A stretch of 50,399 bases of DNA from Bacillota bacterium (GCA_023412855.1 JAEZRJ010000030.1:1-50399); one strand, 5' to 3'. Positions 1 through 9,290 are shown, counted from the first letter of the stretch. Notes: generated from the sequence alone by a model not told the origin. Numbers and translations are program-made.

Positions 1-130
1 TGCGTCACGCTTTGTGGGAGATTTGTTCCCAAATGAAGGCGGCGTAGTGGGCTACGTCAACTGAATTTGGGACAAATATACCGCAAAGTGGGGCGTACAG
101 ATTGGGACAATGAGTTTTCAGACACGCCCT
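1..130. repeat. Family D structured repeat, copy D1 (long hairpin)
   Basis: This is a long imperfect hairpin at the window edge. The tip is GGCGTAG-TGGG-CTACGTC at 41-58. A middle stem pairs 21-34 with 65-77 (ATTTGTTCCCAAAT against ATTTGGGACAAAT, one bulged base). An outer stem pairs 8-17 with 81-90 and contains two G-T wobble pairs. A further GGGCGT/ACGCCC pairing lies to the right, up to about 129. Wobble pairs suggest selection on folded RNA or single-stranded DNA. The apical part recurs at 50349-50364 with a different outer stem. No ORF is present. The element may continue left of the window, and it abuts a remnant of repeat family C. Confidence 0.6.
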
Positions 131-153
131 AAGCCGAAAAGCTGAATAGTAAC
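131..153. repeat. Family C element remnant (terminal end only)
   Basis: The sequence AAGCCGAAAAGCTGAATAG followed by TAAC matches the right terminal end of the element at 21224-21364. Only the terminus is left. The interior appears to have been replaced by, or joined to, the family D hairpin at 1-130. It ends two bases from the ychF stop codon. Confidence 0.55.
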
Positions 154-155
154 AC

Positions 156-1253
156 TTATACATTAAAACGGAATAAAATTACATCTCCATCCTTTACCAC
201 GTACTCCTTGCCTTCCATTCCTACAAGTCCCTTTTCCCTTGCGGCAGAAAGCGAACCCTGTTCTAAGAGGTCTTTGTAATTTACCACCTCGGCCTTAATG
301 AAGCCTCTTTCGAAATCCGTATGAATCTTTCCTGCGGCCTGAGGCGCTTTCGTTCCTATCTTAATGGTCCATGCCCTCGTCTCGTCTTCACCTGATGTTA
401 AGAAGCTGTGCAGGCCAAGAATATGGTAGCTGGCCTTAATCAGCTTTTCAAGCCCTGATTCTTTAAGCCCCAGATCTTCTAAGAACATAACCTTTTCGTC
501 CTCATCCAGCTCCGCAATTTCCTGCTCTATCTGGGCACATATCACGAATACCTCGCTGCCGTTTTTCGCTGCGAATTCCCTTACCGCCAAAACTCCCTGA
601 TTATCTGCCCCATCATTTGCCAAATCCTCTTCCGCCACATTGGCTGCGAAGATGACCGGCTTATAGGTAAGAAGATTATAAGAAGAAAGCAGATTCAATT
701 CGTCTTCATCTTCGGTCTCGAAGCTGCTGGCCAGCTTGCCTTCTTCCAAGTGGGCTTTGATCTTTTCTAACAGCGCAGCTTCCTTGGCAAGTGCCTTATC
801 CATTCTCGCTCCCTTGCCCGCTTTCGCCATCCTTCTGTCCAGAATCTCCATATCGGAGAAAATAAGCTCTAAATTTATGGTTTCAATATCCCTTAAAGGA
901 TTGACGTTTCCATCCACATGGACTACGTTGGAATCCTCAAAGCACCTTACTACATGTACGACAGCATCCACTTCCCTGATGTTGCTTAAGAACTGATTGC
1001 CCAGTCCCTCTCCTTTGGAAGCCCCTTTTACCAGACCTGCAATATCCACGAACTCGATAACCGCGGGGGTAACCTTCTTGGACTTATACATATCTCCTAA
1101 TAATTTCAGTCTTTCATCCGGCACCGCTACAATGCCGATATTCGGATCGATCGTACAAAAAGGGTAGTTTGCGGACTCCGCTCCCGCCTTCGTCAACGAA
1201 TTAAATAAGGTACTCTTTCCCACATTGGGAAGACCCACGATTCCTAGTTTCAT
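156..1253 (-). CDS. ychF: YchF/Ola1 family GTP/ATP-binding protein
   Basis: A 365-residue protein of the Obg-related YchF family, a cytosolic P-loop NTPase that binds ribosomes and in many bacteria prefers ATP over GTP. The N-terminus carries the P-loop GLPNVGKST (about residues 7-15), a switch region with FVDIAGLVKGAS, and the long helical insertion of the family. The C-terminus is a TGS-like domain ending in KDGDVILFRFNV, the usual YchF ending. The length is normal. The ATG at 1253 is preceded by a GGAGATAAAGG ribosome-binding region. It follows rsgA by 27 bp and is probably the last gene of the rsmB-to-ychF transcription unit. Its role is thought to be in translation quality or stress response. 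Confidence 0.95.
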   Translation of the reverse strand: MKLGIVGLPNVGKSTLFNSLTKAGAESANYPFCTIDPNIGIVAVPDERLKLLGDMYKSKKVTPAVIEFVDIAGLVKGASKGEGLGNQFLSNIREVDAVVHVVRCFEDSNVVHVDGNVNPLRDIETINLELIFSDMEILDRRMAKAGKGARMDKALAKEAALLEKIKAHLEEGKLASSFETEDEDELNLLSSYNLLTYKPVIFAANVAEEDLANDGADNQGVLAVREFAAKNGSEVFVICAQIEQEIAELDEDEKVMFLEDLGLKESGLEKLIKASYHILGLHSFLTSGEDETRAWTIKIGTKAPQAAGKIHTDFERGFIKAEVVNYKDLLEQGSLSAAREKGLVGMEGKEYVVKDGDVILFRFNV

Positions 1254-1280
1254 ATTTCCTTTATCTCCTTTTGAAGTTTC

Positions 1281-2192
1281 TCAGTATCTCTTTTGTTCCC
1301 TCAGTTCTTCATACAACATTTTATAATTATGGTATCTGACAGAACTTATCCTGCCTTCTTCCAACGCTTCCTTCACCTTACAATCCGGCTCATTGATATG
1401 CACGCAGCCGGCAAATCTGCAGCCTTCTTCATATTTTTCGAATTCCGGATAGTAGTCTTTCAGCTCCTCCTTCTCCATATCGAACAGCTGCAGAGACGTA
1501 AATCCCGGAGTATCCATAATATACGTATTTCTATGCAGGGCAATGATTTCCGAGTGTCTGGTCGTATGCTTTCCTCTTTCTATCTTCCTGCTAATATCCC
1601 CGATTTCCATATTCGCCTTTGGATTCAGCCTGTTTATGATAGAAGACTTGCCCACACCGCTGGGACCTGCCACCGCCGTCGTCTTGCCATCGAGCACACA
1701 TTTAAGCTCTTTCAGCCCTTGTCTTTTTCTGGCGCTGGCAAACAGCACCCGATAGCCACAGCTCTCATAAGCCCGCCGCAGCTCCTGTTTTTCTTTCTTT
1801 GTCGCAATATCCTGCTTATTAAAACAAATAACGCTGTTAAGCCCTTGTTTCTCCATCATAATGAGAAACCGATCCAGAAGATTGAAATTGGGCTCCGGCT
1901 TCACAATCGCAAAGATTACCAGCGCCTGATCGATATTCGCCACCGCAGGCCGTACCAGTTCGTTACGACGAGGTAATATCTGCGTGATATTCCCTAACTG
2001 CTCCTCTTCGTCCAAAACGTCCATGAGCACATCATCGCCGACTAACGGCTTTATGTTATCCTTGCGGAAAACTCCCTTCGCCTTGCACTCGTATATTTTG
2101 CCTTGTGTATCCGCCTCATCCTGCACATACACATAATAAAATCCGGCAATGCCCTTAATAATTTTTCCTTGTATACTCTGTATACTATGCAT
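1281..2192 (-). CDS. rsgA: Ribosome small subunit-dependent GTPase A
   Basis: A 303-residue RsgA (YloQ) protein, the circularly permuted GTPase that checks late 30S subunit assembly. In order it has an N-terminal OB-fold (about 1-70), a permuted GTPase domain with FNKQD (G4), GPSGVGKSSIIN (G1/P-loop) and DTPG (G3), and a C-terminal zinc finger whose ligands appear as CRFAGCVHINEPDC. The length is typical. The ATG at 2192 has a GGGAAG-type site upstream. It follows the PASTA kinase gene by 17 bp; the kinase-phosphatase-rsgA linkage is common in Firmicutes. In Bacillus, RsgA is itself a PrkC substrate, which fits the arrangement, although phosphorylation here is inferred. Confidence 0.95.
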   Translation of the reverse strand: MHSIQSIQGKIIKGIAGFYYVYVQDEADTQGKIYECKAKGVFRKDNIKPLVGDDVLMDVLDEEEQLGNITQILPRRNELVRPAVANIDQALVIFAIVKPEPNFNLLDRFLIMMEKQGLNSVICFNKQDIATKKEKQELRRAYESCGYRVLFASARKRQGLKELKCVLDGKTTAVAGPSGVGKSSIINRLNPKANMEIGDISRKIERGKHTTRHSEIIALHRNTYIMDTPGFTSLQLFDMEKEELKDYYPEFEKYEEGCRFAGCVHINEPDCKVKEALEEGRISSVRYHNYKMLYEELREQKRY

Positions 2193-2209
2193 ACTCTTCT
2201 TCCCTTAGG

Positions 2210-4351
2210 TTAAGATTCCGGTGTAAATTGAATTTCTCTCGTTAGCGTCTTTTGGGTGGATACCCCTTCTGTGGTGGTCACCTCTCCCGTATCGGGATTC
2301 GTCACCGTCTGCGCGTCGGTCGTGACTGTATACGTAAAAGTAATCGTCCCCGTTGCTGATTTGATTCCCGTATAGTTGACCGAAATCGGGAAGGATGTCG
2401 TATTCGTATTTAAAAGCTGGATTCCGTCTGCCGTATCCACTGTAACCGTAACGCCCAGTCCATCTCTATATTCGGGGTCTTCTGCCGCCGTAGGTGCCTG
2501 AATACTTCCGCTGTAGCTGTAAGACGCCTTCTTCGGTCCGAGGCTCACTTTTAGGTCGATAGCTGTTCCACTGTCCACATAGGAACCTACGGAATAGCTC
2601 TGATAACATACGAGTCCGGTCAGGGAGGCATCATCGTTATTAACCTCGGACACGCTTCCTACCTTTAAGCCAGCCTCTGTCAGCGTCGCCATGGCATCCA
2701 TTTCCGATACTCCGACCAGATTAGGCACTCTGATTTTGTTATCCTCCGGGCCCTGACTAATGCGTATGGTAACTGCAGAGCCGCTGGGCGCTTTCGTTCC
2801 TCCCTCAGGAGTCTGGGAAATGACATTTCCTTTCGCTACCTGCGCGTCATAGCTCTCCGTCTTGCTTACAGTAAAGCCTTTTCCTTCCAGATTAGCTACC
2901 GCTTCTGCCGTGGATTTCCCCACGATATCCGGCACTTCTATACCGCTGGTTCCGGAATTGACCGTGAGAATGATTTCCGTACCGGAATCCACCATCTGTC
3001 CAATGCCGACGTTACATTCCAATACCAGTCCTTCATCGTATTCAGAATTTTCTTTATAGGTAATTTTCGGCGTTAAGCCCAATCCCAAAAGCTCCGCCTT
3101 TACTTCCTCGATCTGGCGTCCTACTACCTTAGGCATCTCTACCTTGCCGGATTCCTCCTGCGTCTCCTCTCCTTTGGAATTTCCAAAGGGCAGGATTCCC
3201 AGCGTCTTTCCAACTAAGAACAATACGATAAATCCAATGAGAAGGGCCGCAACGATGGCAAGTATGGTGGTAATGCGTTCCATTTTGGAATCGTATTCCC
3301 CCTCTTCCTCGTCTTCATCTTCCATATCATCGATATCCTCGTCTTCATCCTCCTCATCCTCATCTTCATCCTCATAGATCGGACGAACGTTCTTTTTCTT
3401 CTTAAGACGAAGTTCCTCTTCCATGGAATCTCTTCTGTCGGACTGTTTTTTAATCTGCACCATATCCTTATCGGTAATCATCCTCGTGGACGCTTCCTCA
3501 TTGGGATTCACGATTTTAACGAAATCCTCATCCGGATTGATCAGCGACTGTTTTAAGTCTGCGATCAGATTTCCCATGGACTGGTATCTTCGATCCGGAC
3601 TTTTCTGGCAGCATTTAAATACGATCTGCTCCACGCTGACCGGTATCTCAGAGACATATTCTCTGGGAGAAGGCAACGGTTCCTGTATATGTTTGATAGC
3701 TATCGCTACCGTAGTCTCCCCGTTGAAGGGTACCCTGCCGGTAAGCATTTCGAACATGGTGATACCCAGAGAGTAGATATCGCTCTTCTCATCGCTGTAT
3801 CCTCCTCTTGCCTGTTCCGGTGAGGTATAGTGAACCGAACCCATGACATTGGACGTAATCGTATTGCTGGTCGCCGCCTTGGCAATGCCGAAATCCGTTA
3901 CCTTTACCTTACCCTCCTTGGAAATAATAATATTCTGAGGCTTGATATCCCTATGGATAATATGATTATTATGTGCGGCTTCTATCCCCATGGAAACCTG
4001 AATGGCAATACTAACAGCCTCTTTCACAGAGAGGCGCGCTTTCTTTTCGATGTACTGCTTTAATGTAATGCCTTCCACAAGCTCCATAACAATGTAATAA
4101 ATACCGTTTTCTTCGCCTACGTCATATACGTTCACGATATTAGGGTGCATGAGTCCGGCTGCTGCCTGTGCCTCCACCCGAAACTTGGAAACAAAATTCG
4201 CATTTTCGGAAAATTCCTGCTTTAGTACCTTTATTGCAACATTCCTGTTCAGCTTATGGTCTTTTGCCTTGTATACATCCGACATTCCGCCGGTCCCAAT
4301 CTTTTCCAGCACTTCATACCGGTCACCGATTATCATTCCAATTTTAATCAT
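2210..4351 (-). CDS. prkC: PASTA-domain Ser/Thr protein kinase (PrkC/Stk1 family)
   Basis: A membrane-spanning eukaryotic-type kinase that senses peptidoglycan fragments or lipid II and phosphorylates cell-wall, translation and sporulation targets. The cytosolic kinase domain has GTGGMSDVYKA, a catalytic lysine in VAIKVLK, HRDIKPQNI and DFGIAKA. A very acidic linker (plus-strand 3299-3375) precedes one membrane helix (IAALLIGFIVLFLVGKTLG). Outside are three PASTA repeats beginning MPKVVG, VPDIVG and VPNLVG, and a C-terminal beta-rich tail of about 105 residues. I start at ATG 4351, giving 713 residues. This makes an 8-nt overlap with the prpC stop. An in-frame ATG at 4414 would add 21 residues unlike any kinase N-terminus. 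Overlap with the phosphatase implies coupled translation. Confidence 0.93.
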   Translation of the reverse strand: MIKIGMIIGDRYEVLEKIGTGGMSDVYKAKDHKLNRNVAIKVLKQEFSENANFVSKFRVEAQAAAGLMHPNIVNVYDVGEENGIYYIVMELVEGITLKQYIEKKARLSVKEAVSIAIQVSMGIEAAHNNHIIHRDIKPQNIIISKEGKVKVTDFGIAKAATSNTITSNVMGSVHYTSPEQARGGYSDEKSDIYSLGITMFEMLTGRVPFNGETTVAIAIKHIQEPLPSPREYVSEIPVSVEQIVFKCCQKSPDRRYQSMGNLIADLKQSLINPDEDFVKIVNPNEEASTRMITDKDMVQIKKQSDRRDSMEEELRLKKKKNVRPIYEDEDEDEEDEDEDIDDMEDEDEEEGEYDSKMERITTILAIVAALLIGFIVLFLVGKTLGILPFGNSKGEETQEESGKVEMPKVVGRQIEEVKAELLGLGLTPKITYKENSEYDEGLVLECNVGIGQMVDSGTEIILTVNSGTSGIEVPDIVGKSTAEAVANLEGKGFTVSKTESYDAQVAKGNVISQTPEGGTKAPSGSAVTIRISQGPEDNKIRVPNLVGVSEMDAMATLTEAGLKVGSVSEVNNDDASLTGLVCYQSYSVGSYVDSGTAIDLKVSLGPKKASYSYSGSIQAPTAAEDPEYRDGLGVTVTVDTADGIQLLNTNTTSFPISVNYTGIKSATGTITFTYTVTTDAQTVTNPDTGEVTTTEGVSTQKTLTREIQFTPES

Positions 4352-5159
4352 TTTTATACTCCATGTCCGCTTTGGCGGACTCACATTCAATAGTTGAAAG
4401 TTCTTTTCTTTCAACCTTCACCTCGTCTGCAAACGGTTCGATAATAATTACCGCAATATTATCCTTGCCGCCATTATTATTGGCCGCCCTAACCAATTCT
4501 TCCGCTTTTTCCTCTACGCTTTTCGGCGAGCCCAAAATCATGCGGATTTCTCCGTCCTCCAGCATATTAGTCAATCCGTCAGAACACATCAACACAATAT
4601 CGCCGGGTGTGAGCTCTACGTTAAAAAAGTCCACCTCTACCGTATCCTTGGCACCAATCGCTCTGGTGATTATATTTTTATCCGGGTGACTTCTCGCCGA
4701 TTCTCTGTCGATGCCCCCCATTCGGACCATCTCCTCTACCAAGGAATGATCCCTTGTAATCTGTTCGATTTTTCTGTCACTCACTACATAAAGCCTGCTG
4801 TCCCCTACGTTGGCAACCTCCAGATATTTGCCGTTTAAGCACGTAGCCGCTACTACGGTGGTTCCCATTCCGGCAAGGGCTTCCTCTTCCTCCGCCTTTT
4901 TCCTGATAAGCTCATTGGCTGCCTCTATGGCTTTGCCTAATATTTTCACCGGGCTTTTCTCAAAAGAACGCTCTATTTCTTCCCGCATGGTTTCTACCGT
5001 ATATTTAGACGCGTAGTCCCCTGCATTATGTCCGCCCATTCCGTCCGCAACGATAAATATATTCGGGAGATTTCCTACGGGAGTGTCGGATACAAATACA
5101 TAATCCTGATTCAATTTTCTCTTTTTTCCAATATCCGTAACGGAAAACGTCTTTAACAC
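4344..5159 (-). CDS. prpC: PP2C-type Ser/Thr protein phosphatase
   Basis: A 271-residue metal-dependent phosphatase, the partner that reverses PrkC phosphorylation. Metal-ligand motifs of the PP2C fold are visible: QDYVF near the start, VADGMGGHNAGDYAS, GMGTTVVAA, NVGDSRLYV, CSDGLTNML and GKDNIAVIII. The length fits the bacterial PrpC/Stp group. It overlaps the kinase start by 8 nt (ATGATTAA) and lies 17 bp after rlmN. The enzyme should be cytosolic, with no membrane segment. The C-terminal 25 residues (after about 245) are charged and not part of the core domain. Confidence 0.94.
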   Translation of the reverse strand: MLKTFSVTDIGKKRKLNQDYVFVSDTPVGNLPNIFIVADGMGGHNAGDYASKYTVETMREEIERSFEKSPVKILGKAIEAANELIRKKAEEEEALAGMGTTVVAATCLNGKYLEVANVGDSRLYVVSDRKIEQITRDHSLVEEMVRMGGIDRESARSHPDKNIITRAIGAKDTVEVDFFNVELTPGDIVLMCSDGLTNMLEDGEIRMILGSPKSVEEKAEELVRAANNNGGKDNIAVIIIEPFADEVKVERKELSTIECESAKADMEYKND

Positions 5160-5176
5160 CTTAAAACCTCCTGTAC

Positions 5177-6208
5177 CTATTGATGGATGACCTTCCGGCG
5201 AAGCTGCCCGCAGGCTCCGTCAATATCTCTGCCCATTTCCCTTCTTATAGTAACATTTATTCCGTTTTTTTCAAGTTTATTTTTAAATGCCACCGCTTTC
5301 TCATGGGTGCTGGACACATAATCCCTCTCTTTTATGGGATTTACCGGAATGAGATTGACATGGCAGTTCAAGTGTCTTATGAGGGTTATGAGCTCCCTCG
5401 CATCCTCATCCGTATCGTTTATACCTCCTACAAGGCTGTATTCAAAGGTAATTCTTCTTCCGGTCTTCTCAAAATAGTATGCACACGCCCCTATCAGTTC
5501 ATCCAGCCTGTAACGGTTTGCGATGGGCATAAGCCTTCTTCGCTTCCCGTCAGTCGTTGCATGAAGGGAGAGCGCCAGTGTAATCTGCAGCTTTTCCTCC
5601 GCCAGTTCCCGCATCCTCGGCACGATGCCGCAGGTAGAAACTGTAATATTTCTCTGGCTGATATTTAAGCCATTCTCATCGGTAAGCAGCCTTATAAAGC
5701 GCAGCACGTTGTCATAATTATCCATGGGTTCCCCTGTTCCCATCACTACCACATTGGAGACCTTCTCATCCGTCAGCCGGGTTATGGCATAAATCTGGTC
5801 TAACATCTCCGAGGACGTAAGGGAACGTTCCAACCCGTCTAAAGTGGAGGCACAGAAGGTACAGCCCATCCGGCAGCCCACCTGGGACGAAATGCAGACG
5901 GAGTTTCCGTGCTTGTATTTCATCCATACACTCTCTACCATATTTCCATCCCGCAGCTCAAAGAGAAATTTCTTCGTGCCGTCAACCTTGGATTCCTGCA
6001 CCATCACTTCTTTTAAATCGGTAAAATCGTAGTTTTCCTTACACTTTTCCTTTAGTTCCCTGGAAATATTCGTCATATCGTCAAAGCTTTTAACGAGCTT
6101 TACGTGCATCCATTCATAAATCTGTCCGGCGCGGAAGGATTTCTCCCCCAAACCTGCCATATCCTCTTTCAGCTCGGAAAGCGTCATCGATTTTATATCT
6201 TTCTTCAT
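5177..6208 (-). CDS. rlmN: 23S rRNA (adenine2503-C2)/tRNA A37 methyltransferase RlmN
   Basis: A radical SAM enzyme that methylates C2 of A2503 in 23S rRNA and A37 in some tRNAs, using a methylated cysteine intermediate. The iron-sulfur motif CRMGCTFCAS (CX3CX2C) is clear. A GTGEPMDNYDNV segment binds SAM, and the second catalytic cysteine is in DIDGACGQL near the C-terminus. I choose ATG 6208 (343 residues). It has GAGGCAGG just upstream, while the longer in-frame TTG start at 6223 has a poorer site. It follows rsmB by about 20 bp. A position between the rRNA methylase rsmB and prpC is standard in Clostridia. Confidence 0.95.
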   Translation of the reverse strand: MKKDIKSMTLSELKEDMAGLGEKSFRAGQIYEWMHVKLVKSFDDMTNISRELKEKCKENYDFTDLKEVMVQESKVDGTKKFLFELRDGNMVESVWMKYKHGNSVCISSQVGCRMGCTFCASTLDGLERSLTSSEMLDQIYAITRLTDEKVSNVVVMGTGEPMDNYDNVLRFIRLLTDENGLNISQRNITVSTCGIVPRMRELAEEKLQITLALSLHATTDGKRRRLMPIANRYRLDELIGACAYYFEKTGRRITFEYSLVGGINDTDEDARELITLIRHLNCHVNLIPVNPIKERDYVSSTHEKAVAFKNKLEKNGINVTIRREMGRDIDGACGQLRRKVIHQ

Positions 6209-6229
6209 ATCCTGCCTCTTCAAAACCTT

Positions 6230-7528
6230 TCATACATGCCGTTTGAATCTCGCAATAAAGAATCCGTCCGTCTCATGAAGTCCCGGCAAAAGCTGCTTGG
6301 AATCGATAAGCTCAAAAGGGTGATTTTGGGCGAACCATTCCGCCACCCTTTCATTTTCTTCCTTGTGAATCGTACATGTGCTATAAATAAGTATACCGCC
6401 CGGCTTTACGTACTGCCATACGGTACCCAGTATTTTTTTCTGCAGCAGAGGAAGCTCCTCCAGTGCTTCTGTCGTTATATTATATTTAATATCCCGTTTT
6501 TTCCCTACAATTCCGAGTCCGGAGCAAGGCAAATCCGCCAAGACCACATCCGCCTTTTCGCCCAGTGTCTCATCGTAAACCGAAGCGTCATAAACCTCTG
6601 CCGTTATATTAAGAAGACCTTGGCGCTGTATGTTTTCTTCAATAAGCGCCGTCTTATCCTCCGTCAGATCTCTGGCCAGAACTCTTCCGCTGCCTTTTAG
6701 CTTCACCGCCGCATGGGTAGCCTTTCCCCCCGGAGCGGCACACACATCCAGGATGAAATCTCCTTCTTTTATGCCTGCATCCTCTACACAGAGCATGGAG
6801 CTTACATCCTGCACAGTAAGAAGTCCTTCCTCAAAGCCCGGGATACTCCTTACCCCCTCCAAACGCTCAAGCTCATAGGCATAGGGCAGATAAGGATGTT
6901 TTCTTATCCTTATTCCCGCCTCTTCGATTCTCTTTAAAAGAGTCCCCTTCTCCTCCACGCTCATGGTTTCCTTTAAACGAACCGTTACGGGGCGGACAGC
7001 GAGCATGGCCTGAAGCATGTTTTCCGTCTGTTCTCTGCCATAGTCTTCCATCCACATGGAAATAAGAAATTCCGGCATGGAATACCATACCGACAAATAT
7101 TCCTTCGGGTTCTTCTCCTTATCAGGATAAGATATTTCCGACTTCTGCCTCGCAATATTTCGAAGCACGCCGTTGATAAATCCTTTTAACGACTGGAATT
7201 TCCGTTTGTTTGCTAACTTTACCGCCTCGTTGCAGACAGCGGAGTCAGGTATCCCGTCCATGTACAATATTTGATATACGCTCATGCGAAGAAGGTTTCG
7301 AATGAGTGGCTTCATTTTTTTTACCGGAACCTTGGAATAACTGTCCAGAATATAATCTATCTGTATCCGTCTCTCAAGCGTTCCCTCTGTCACTCTTTTC
7401 ATAAACGCTTTTTCCTGTGCCGTCAGATAATCGTATTTATCCAGTACATTTCGCATTAAAATATGGCTGTAGGTTTTTTCTTTTTCTATCTCTAACAGCA
7501 TATCCAGAATCAGTTCTCTTATATTCAT
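6230..7528 (-). CDS. rsmB: 16S rRNA (cytosine967-C5)-methyltransferase RsmB
   Basis: A 432-residue SAM-dependent methyltransferase for C967 of 16S rRNA. The N-terminal 130 residues form an NusB-like RNA-binding domain (TAQEKAFMKRVTEGTLE). The Rossmann methyltransferase domain has DVCAAPGGKATH (SAM binding), ADLPCSGLG (catalytic motif IV cysteine) and YSTCTIHKEENE (motif VI cysteine). The length is normal. The ATG at 7528 has an AAGGAT site about 8 nt upstream. It lies between the YugP-like protease and rlmN and is probably cotranscribed with both. Confidence 0.95.
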   Translation of the reverse strand: MNIRELILDMLLEIEKEKTYSHILMRNVLDKYDYLTAQEKAFMKRVTEGTLERRIQIDYILDSYSKVPVKKMKPLIRNLLRMSVYQILYMDGIPDSAVCNEAVKLANKRKFQSLKGFINGVLRNIARQKSEISYPDKEKNPKEYLSVWYSMPEFLISMWMEDYGREQTENMLQAMLAVRPVTVRLKETMSVEEKGTLLKRIEEAGIRIRKHPYLPYAYELERLEGVRSIPGFEEGLLTVQDVSSMLCVEDAGIKEGDFILDVCAAPGGKATHAAVKLKGSGRVLARDLTEDKTALIEENIQRQGLLNITAEVYDASVYDETLGEKADVVLADLPCSGLGIVGKKRDIKYNITTEALEELPLLQKKILGTVWQYVKPGGILIYSTCTIHKEENERVAEWFAQNHPFELIDSKQLLPGLHETDGFFIARFKRHV

Positions 7529-7548
7529 AAAAATTATCCTTCCGGTAA

Positions 7549-8256
7549 TCAGTCGTCGCTTCTTCTGTTTCCGAACAGAAGCAGAAGCCGAAGAAGCTGT
7601 AACAATGAAGATGCCACGCCTGCCACGTAGGTGAGTGCTGCCGCGCTTAAGACCTTTTTACAGCTGGCTGTTTCCTCTCCTCCGGTGATTCCATAGTCCT
7701 GAAGCATCACGAGCGCTCTGGAGGAAGCATTGTATTCCACGGGAAGGGTAACGATCTGGAACAATATCGCTATGGCAAATACCCATATTCCCACCTGAAC
7801 GAGGCTGGAGTACATTCCGAGTATCACACCCAGAAGAATGAGCGGAACGCTCAACGTAGAACTGATATTCGCAATCGGGGCAAGCGCATTGCGAAAGCGT
7901 ATCGGCATATATTCCTCCTGATGCTGCACGGCATGTCCGCATTCGTGCGCTGCCACGCCTAACGCCGCAATAGAGGAGGAGCCATAAGTGCGGTCCGACA
8001 GTCTGAGAACCTTATTCTTAGGGTCGTAATGATCGGTAAGATTCCCTGATACGCGCTCGATTCTCACATCGTGAATCCCTGAATAGTTAAGGATTCTTGC
8101 CGCCGCTTCCGCTCCGGTCATTCCGCTCTTGCTCCGTATCTTTTCATACTTGTTATAAGTGCTGTTCAGCCTGCCGCTGGCCGCGATACATAGAATCGCT
8201 CCAATCAACACCAAAATATAAGTAGGGTCCATATAATATCCGTAATATCCATACAT
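7549..8256 (-). CDS. YugP-like membrane zinc metalloprotease
   Basis: A roughly 235-residue membrane-bound zinc metallopeptidase of the YugP family. An N-terminal helix (about 10-28) is followed by a catalytic segment with AAHECGHAVQHQ, an HEXXH zinc motif at about 107-117. Two or three hydrophobic helices follow (LSVPLILLGVILGMY, VGIWVFAIAILFQIV). The C-terminus ends near LLQLLRLLLLFG. I choose ATG 8256, because GGAGG abuts the longer in-frame TTG at 8265 directly but lies nine bases from this ATG. The physiological substrate is not established. Its place between fmt and rsmB is conserved in many Clostridia. Confidence 0.88.
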   Translation of the reverse strand: MYGYYGYYMDPTYILVLIGAILCIAASGRLNSTYNKYEKIRSKSGMTGAEAAARILNYSGIHDVRIERVSGNLTDHYDPKNKVLRLSDRTYGSSSIAALGVAAHECGHAVQHQEEYMPIRFRNALAPIANISSTLSVPLILLGVILGMYSSLVQVGIWVFAIAILFQIVTLPVEYNASSRALVMLQDYGITGGEETASCKKVLSAAALTYVAGVASSLLQLLRLLLLFGNRRSDD

Positions 8257-8339
8257 AAGTATCAACCTCCGTATCCATTATAATGAAGTCCGCTTCATCA
8301 GATGAACAAACTTCATCAAGTAAACAACCTTCACCTTCC

Positions 8340-9290
8340 TTATCTGCCGAGAATCGTCCCCGGCTTCAATGCATATCCGAGCAGAAAGTCCTTTACACTC
8401 ATCCTTTTTTTCCCTTCGAGCTGCACCTGCGTTACCTTCAATTCCCCTTTTCCCGCTTTCACGTAAAATGCATCCTTTTCTACCCTCGTCACTGTACCTG
8501 CCTGGGCCGCTTTCTCTTCCTGCTCTCCCGGCTCCGCTTCCCATATTTTCAAAGTCTTGTTGTCATAATAAGTATACGCGCTTGGCCACGGATTCAGTCC
8601 TCTGATGAGTCTGTCAATAACCGAAGCCTCTTTCGTCCAGTCAATATGTCCCTGGGACTTCTTAAGTACCGTCACATACGTAGCTTCTTCCTCATTCTGC
8701 TTCTCCGGAATCAGCTTTCCATTTTCTATCAAAGGAAGAGCTTCTACAATGAGCTTTGCCCCCGCTTCGCACAGCTTATCGTGCAAGGATTCCCCGGTAT
8801 CTTTTTCCGAGATGGGAACCGTATATTTCATAAGCATATCTCCGGTATCTATCCCCTTGTCCATCCGCATGATCGTAATGCCGGTCTCGCTCTCTCCGTT
8901 TAGAATCGCCCCTTGAATCGGTGCGGCTCCCCGGTATTTGGGCAGAAGGGATGCGTGAATATTAATGCAGCCAAGTCCTGGCATATTCAATATTTCCTCC
9001 GACAAAATCTGTCCGAATGCGGCTACCACAAAAATATCCGCCTCGTACTTCCTAAGCTCCTCTACCGCTTCGGGTGCTTTTACTTTCACCGGCTGAAAAA
9101 CGGGAATGCCGTATTTTAACGCACATTGCTTCACCGGCGGCATCTGCACTTCCGGAGTATGCTTATCCTTCCCTCTTCCCTTGGGTTTATCCGGCTGCGT
9201 CACCACTGCGGCGACCTGATGCCCTGCCTCCACGATGGCTTCCAAGGCTCCCACCGCATAATCGGGGGTTCCCATAAAGACTATTCTCAT
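8340..9290 (-). CDS. fmt: Methionyl-tRNA formyltransferase
   Basis: A 316-residue enzyme that formylates Met-tRNA-fMet with 10-formyl-THF for translation initiation. The N-terminal hydrolase domain starts MRIVFMGTPDYAV and includes the active-site stretch INIHASLLPKYRGAAP and IMRMDKGIDTGDML. The C-terminal tRNA-binding domain starts around residue 205 and includes RGLNPWPSAYT. Its ATG overlaps the def stop by 4 nt (ATGA), so the two sequential steps of N-terminal formyl handling are translationally coupled. Confidence 0.96.
   Translation of the reverse strand: MRIVFMGTPDYAVGALEAIVEAGHQVAAVVTQPDKPKGRGKDKHTPEVQMPPVKQCALKYGIPVFQPVKVKAPEAVEELRKYEADIFVVAAFGQILSEEILNMPGLGCINIHASLLPKYRGAAPIQGAILNGESETGITIMRMDKGIDTGDMLMKYTVPISEKDTGESLHDKLCEAGAKLIVEALPLIENGKLIPEKQNEEEATYVTVLKKSQGHIDWTKEASVIDRLIRGLNPWPSAYTYYDNKTLKIWEAEPGEQEEKAAQAGTVTRVEKDAFYVKAGKGELKVTQVQLEGKKRMSVKDFLLGYALKPGTILGR

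Noticed and set aside
1293..1976. Plus-strand 227-codon ORF
   Set aside because: It is antisense to rsgA, whose GTPase motifs are unambiguous.
3144..3377. Plus-strand serine-rich ORF
   Set aside because: It is the antisense shadow of the acidic linker in the PASTA kinase; the serine runs are the reverse of Asp/Glu codons.
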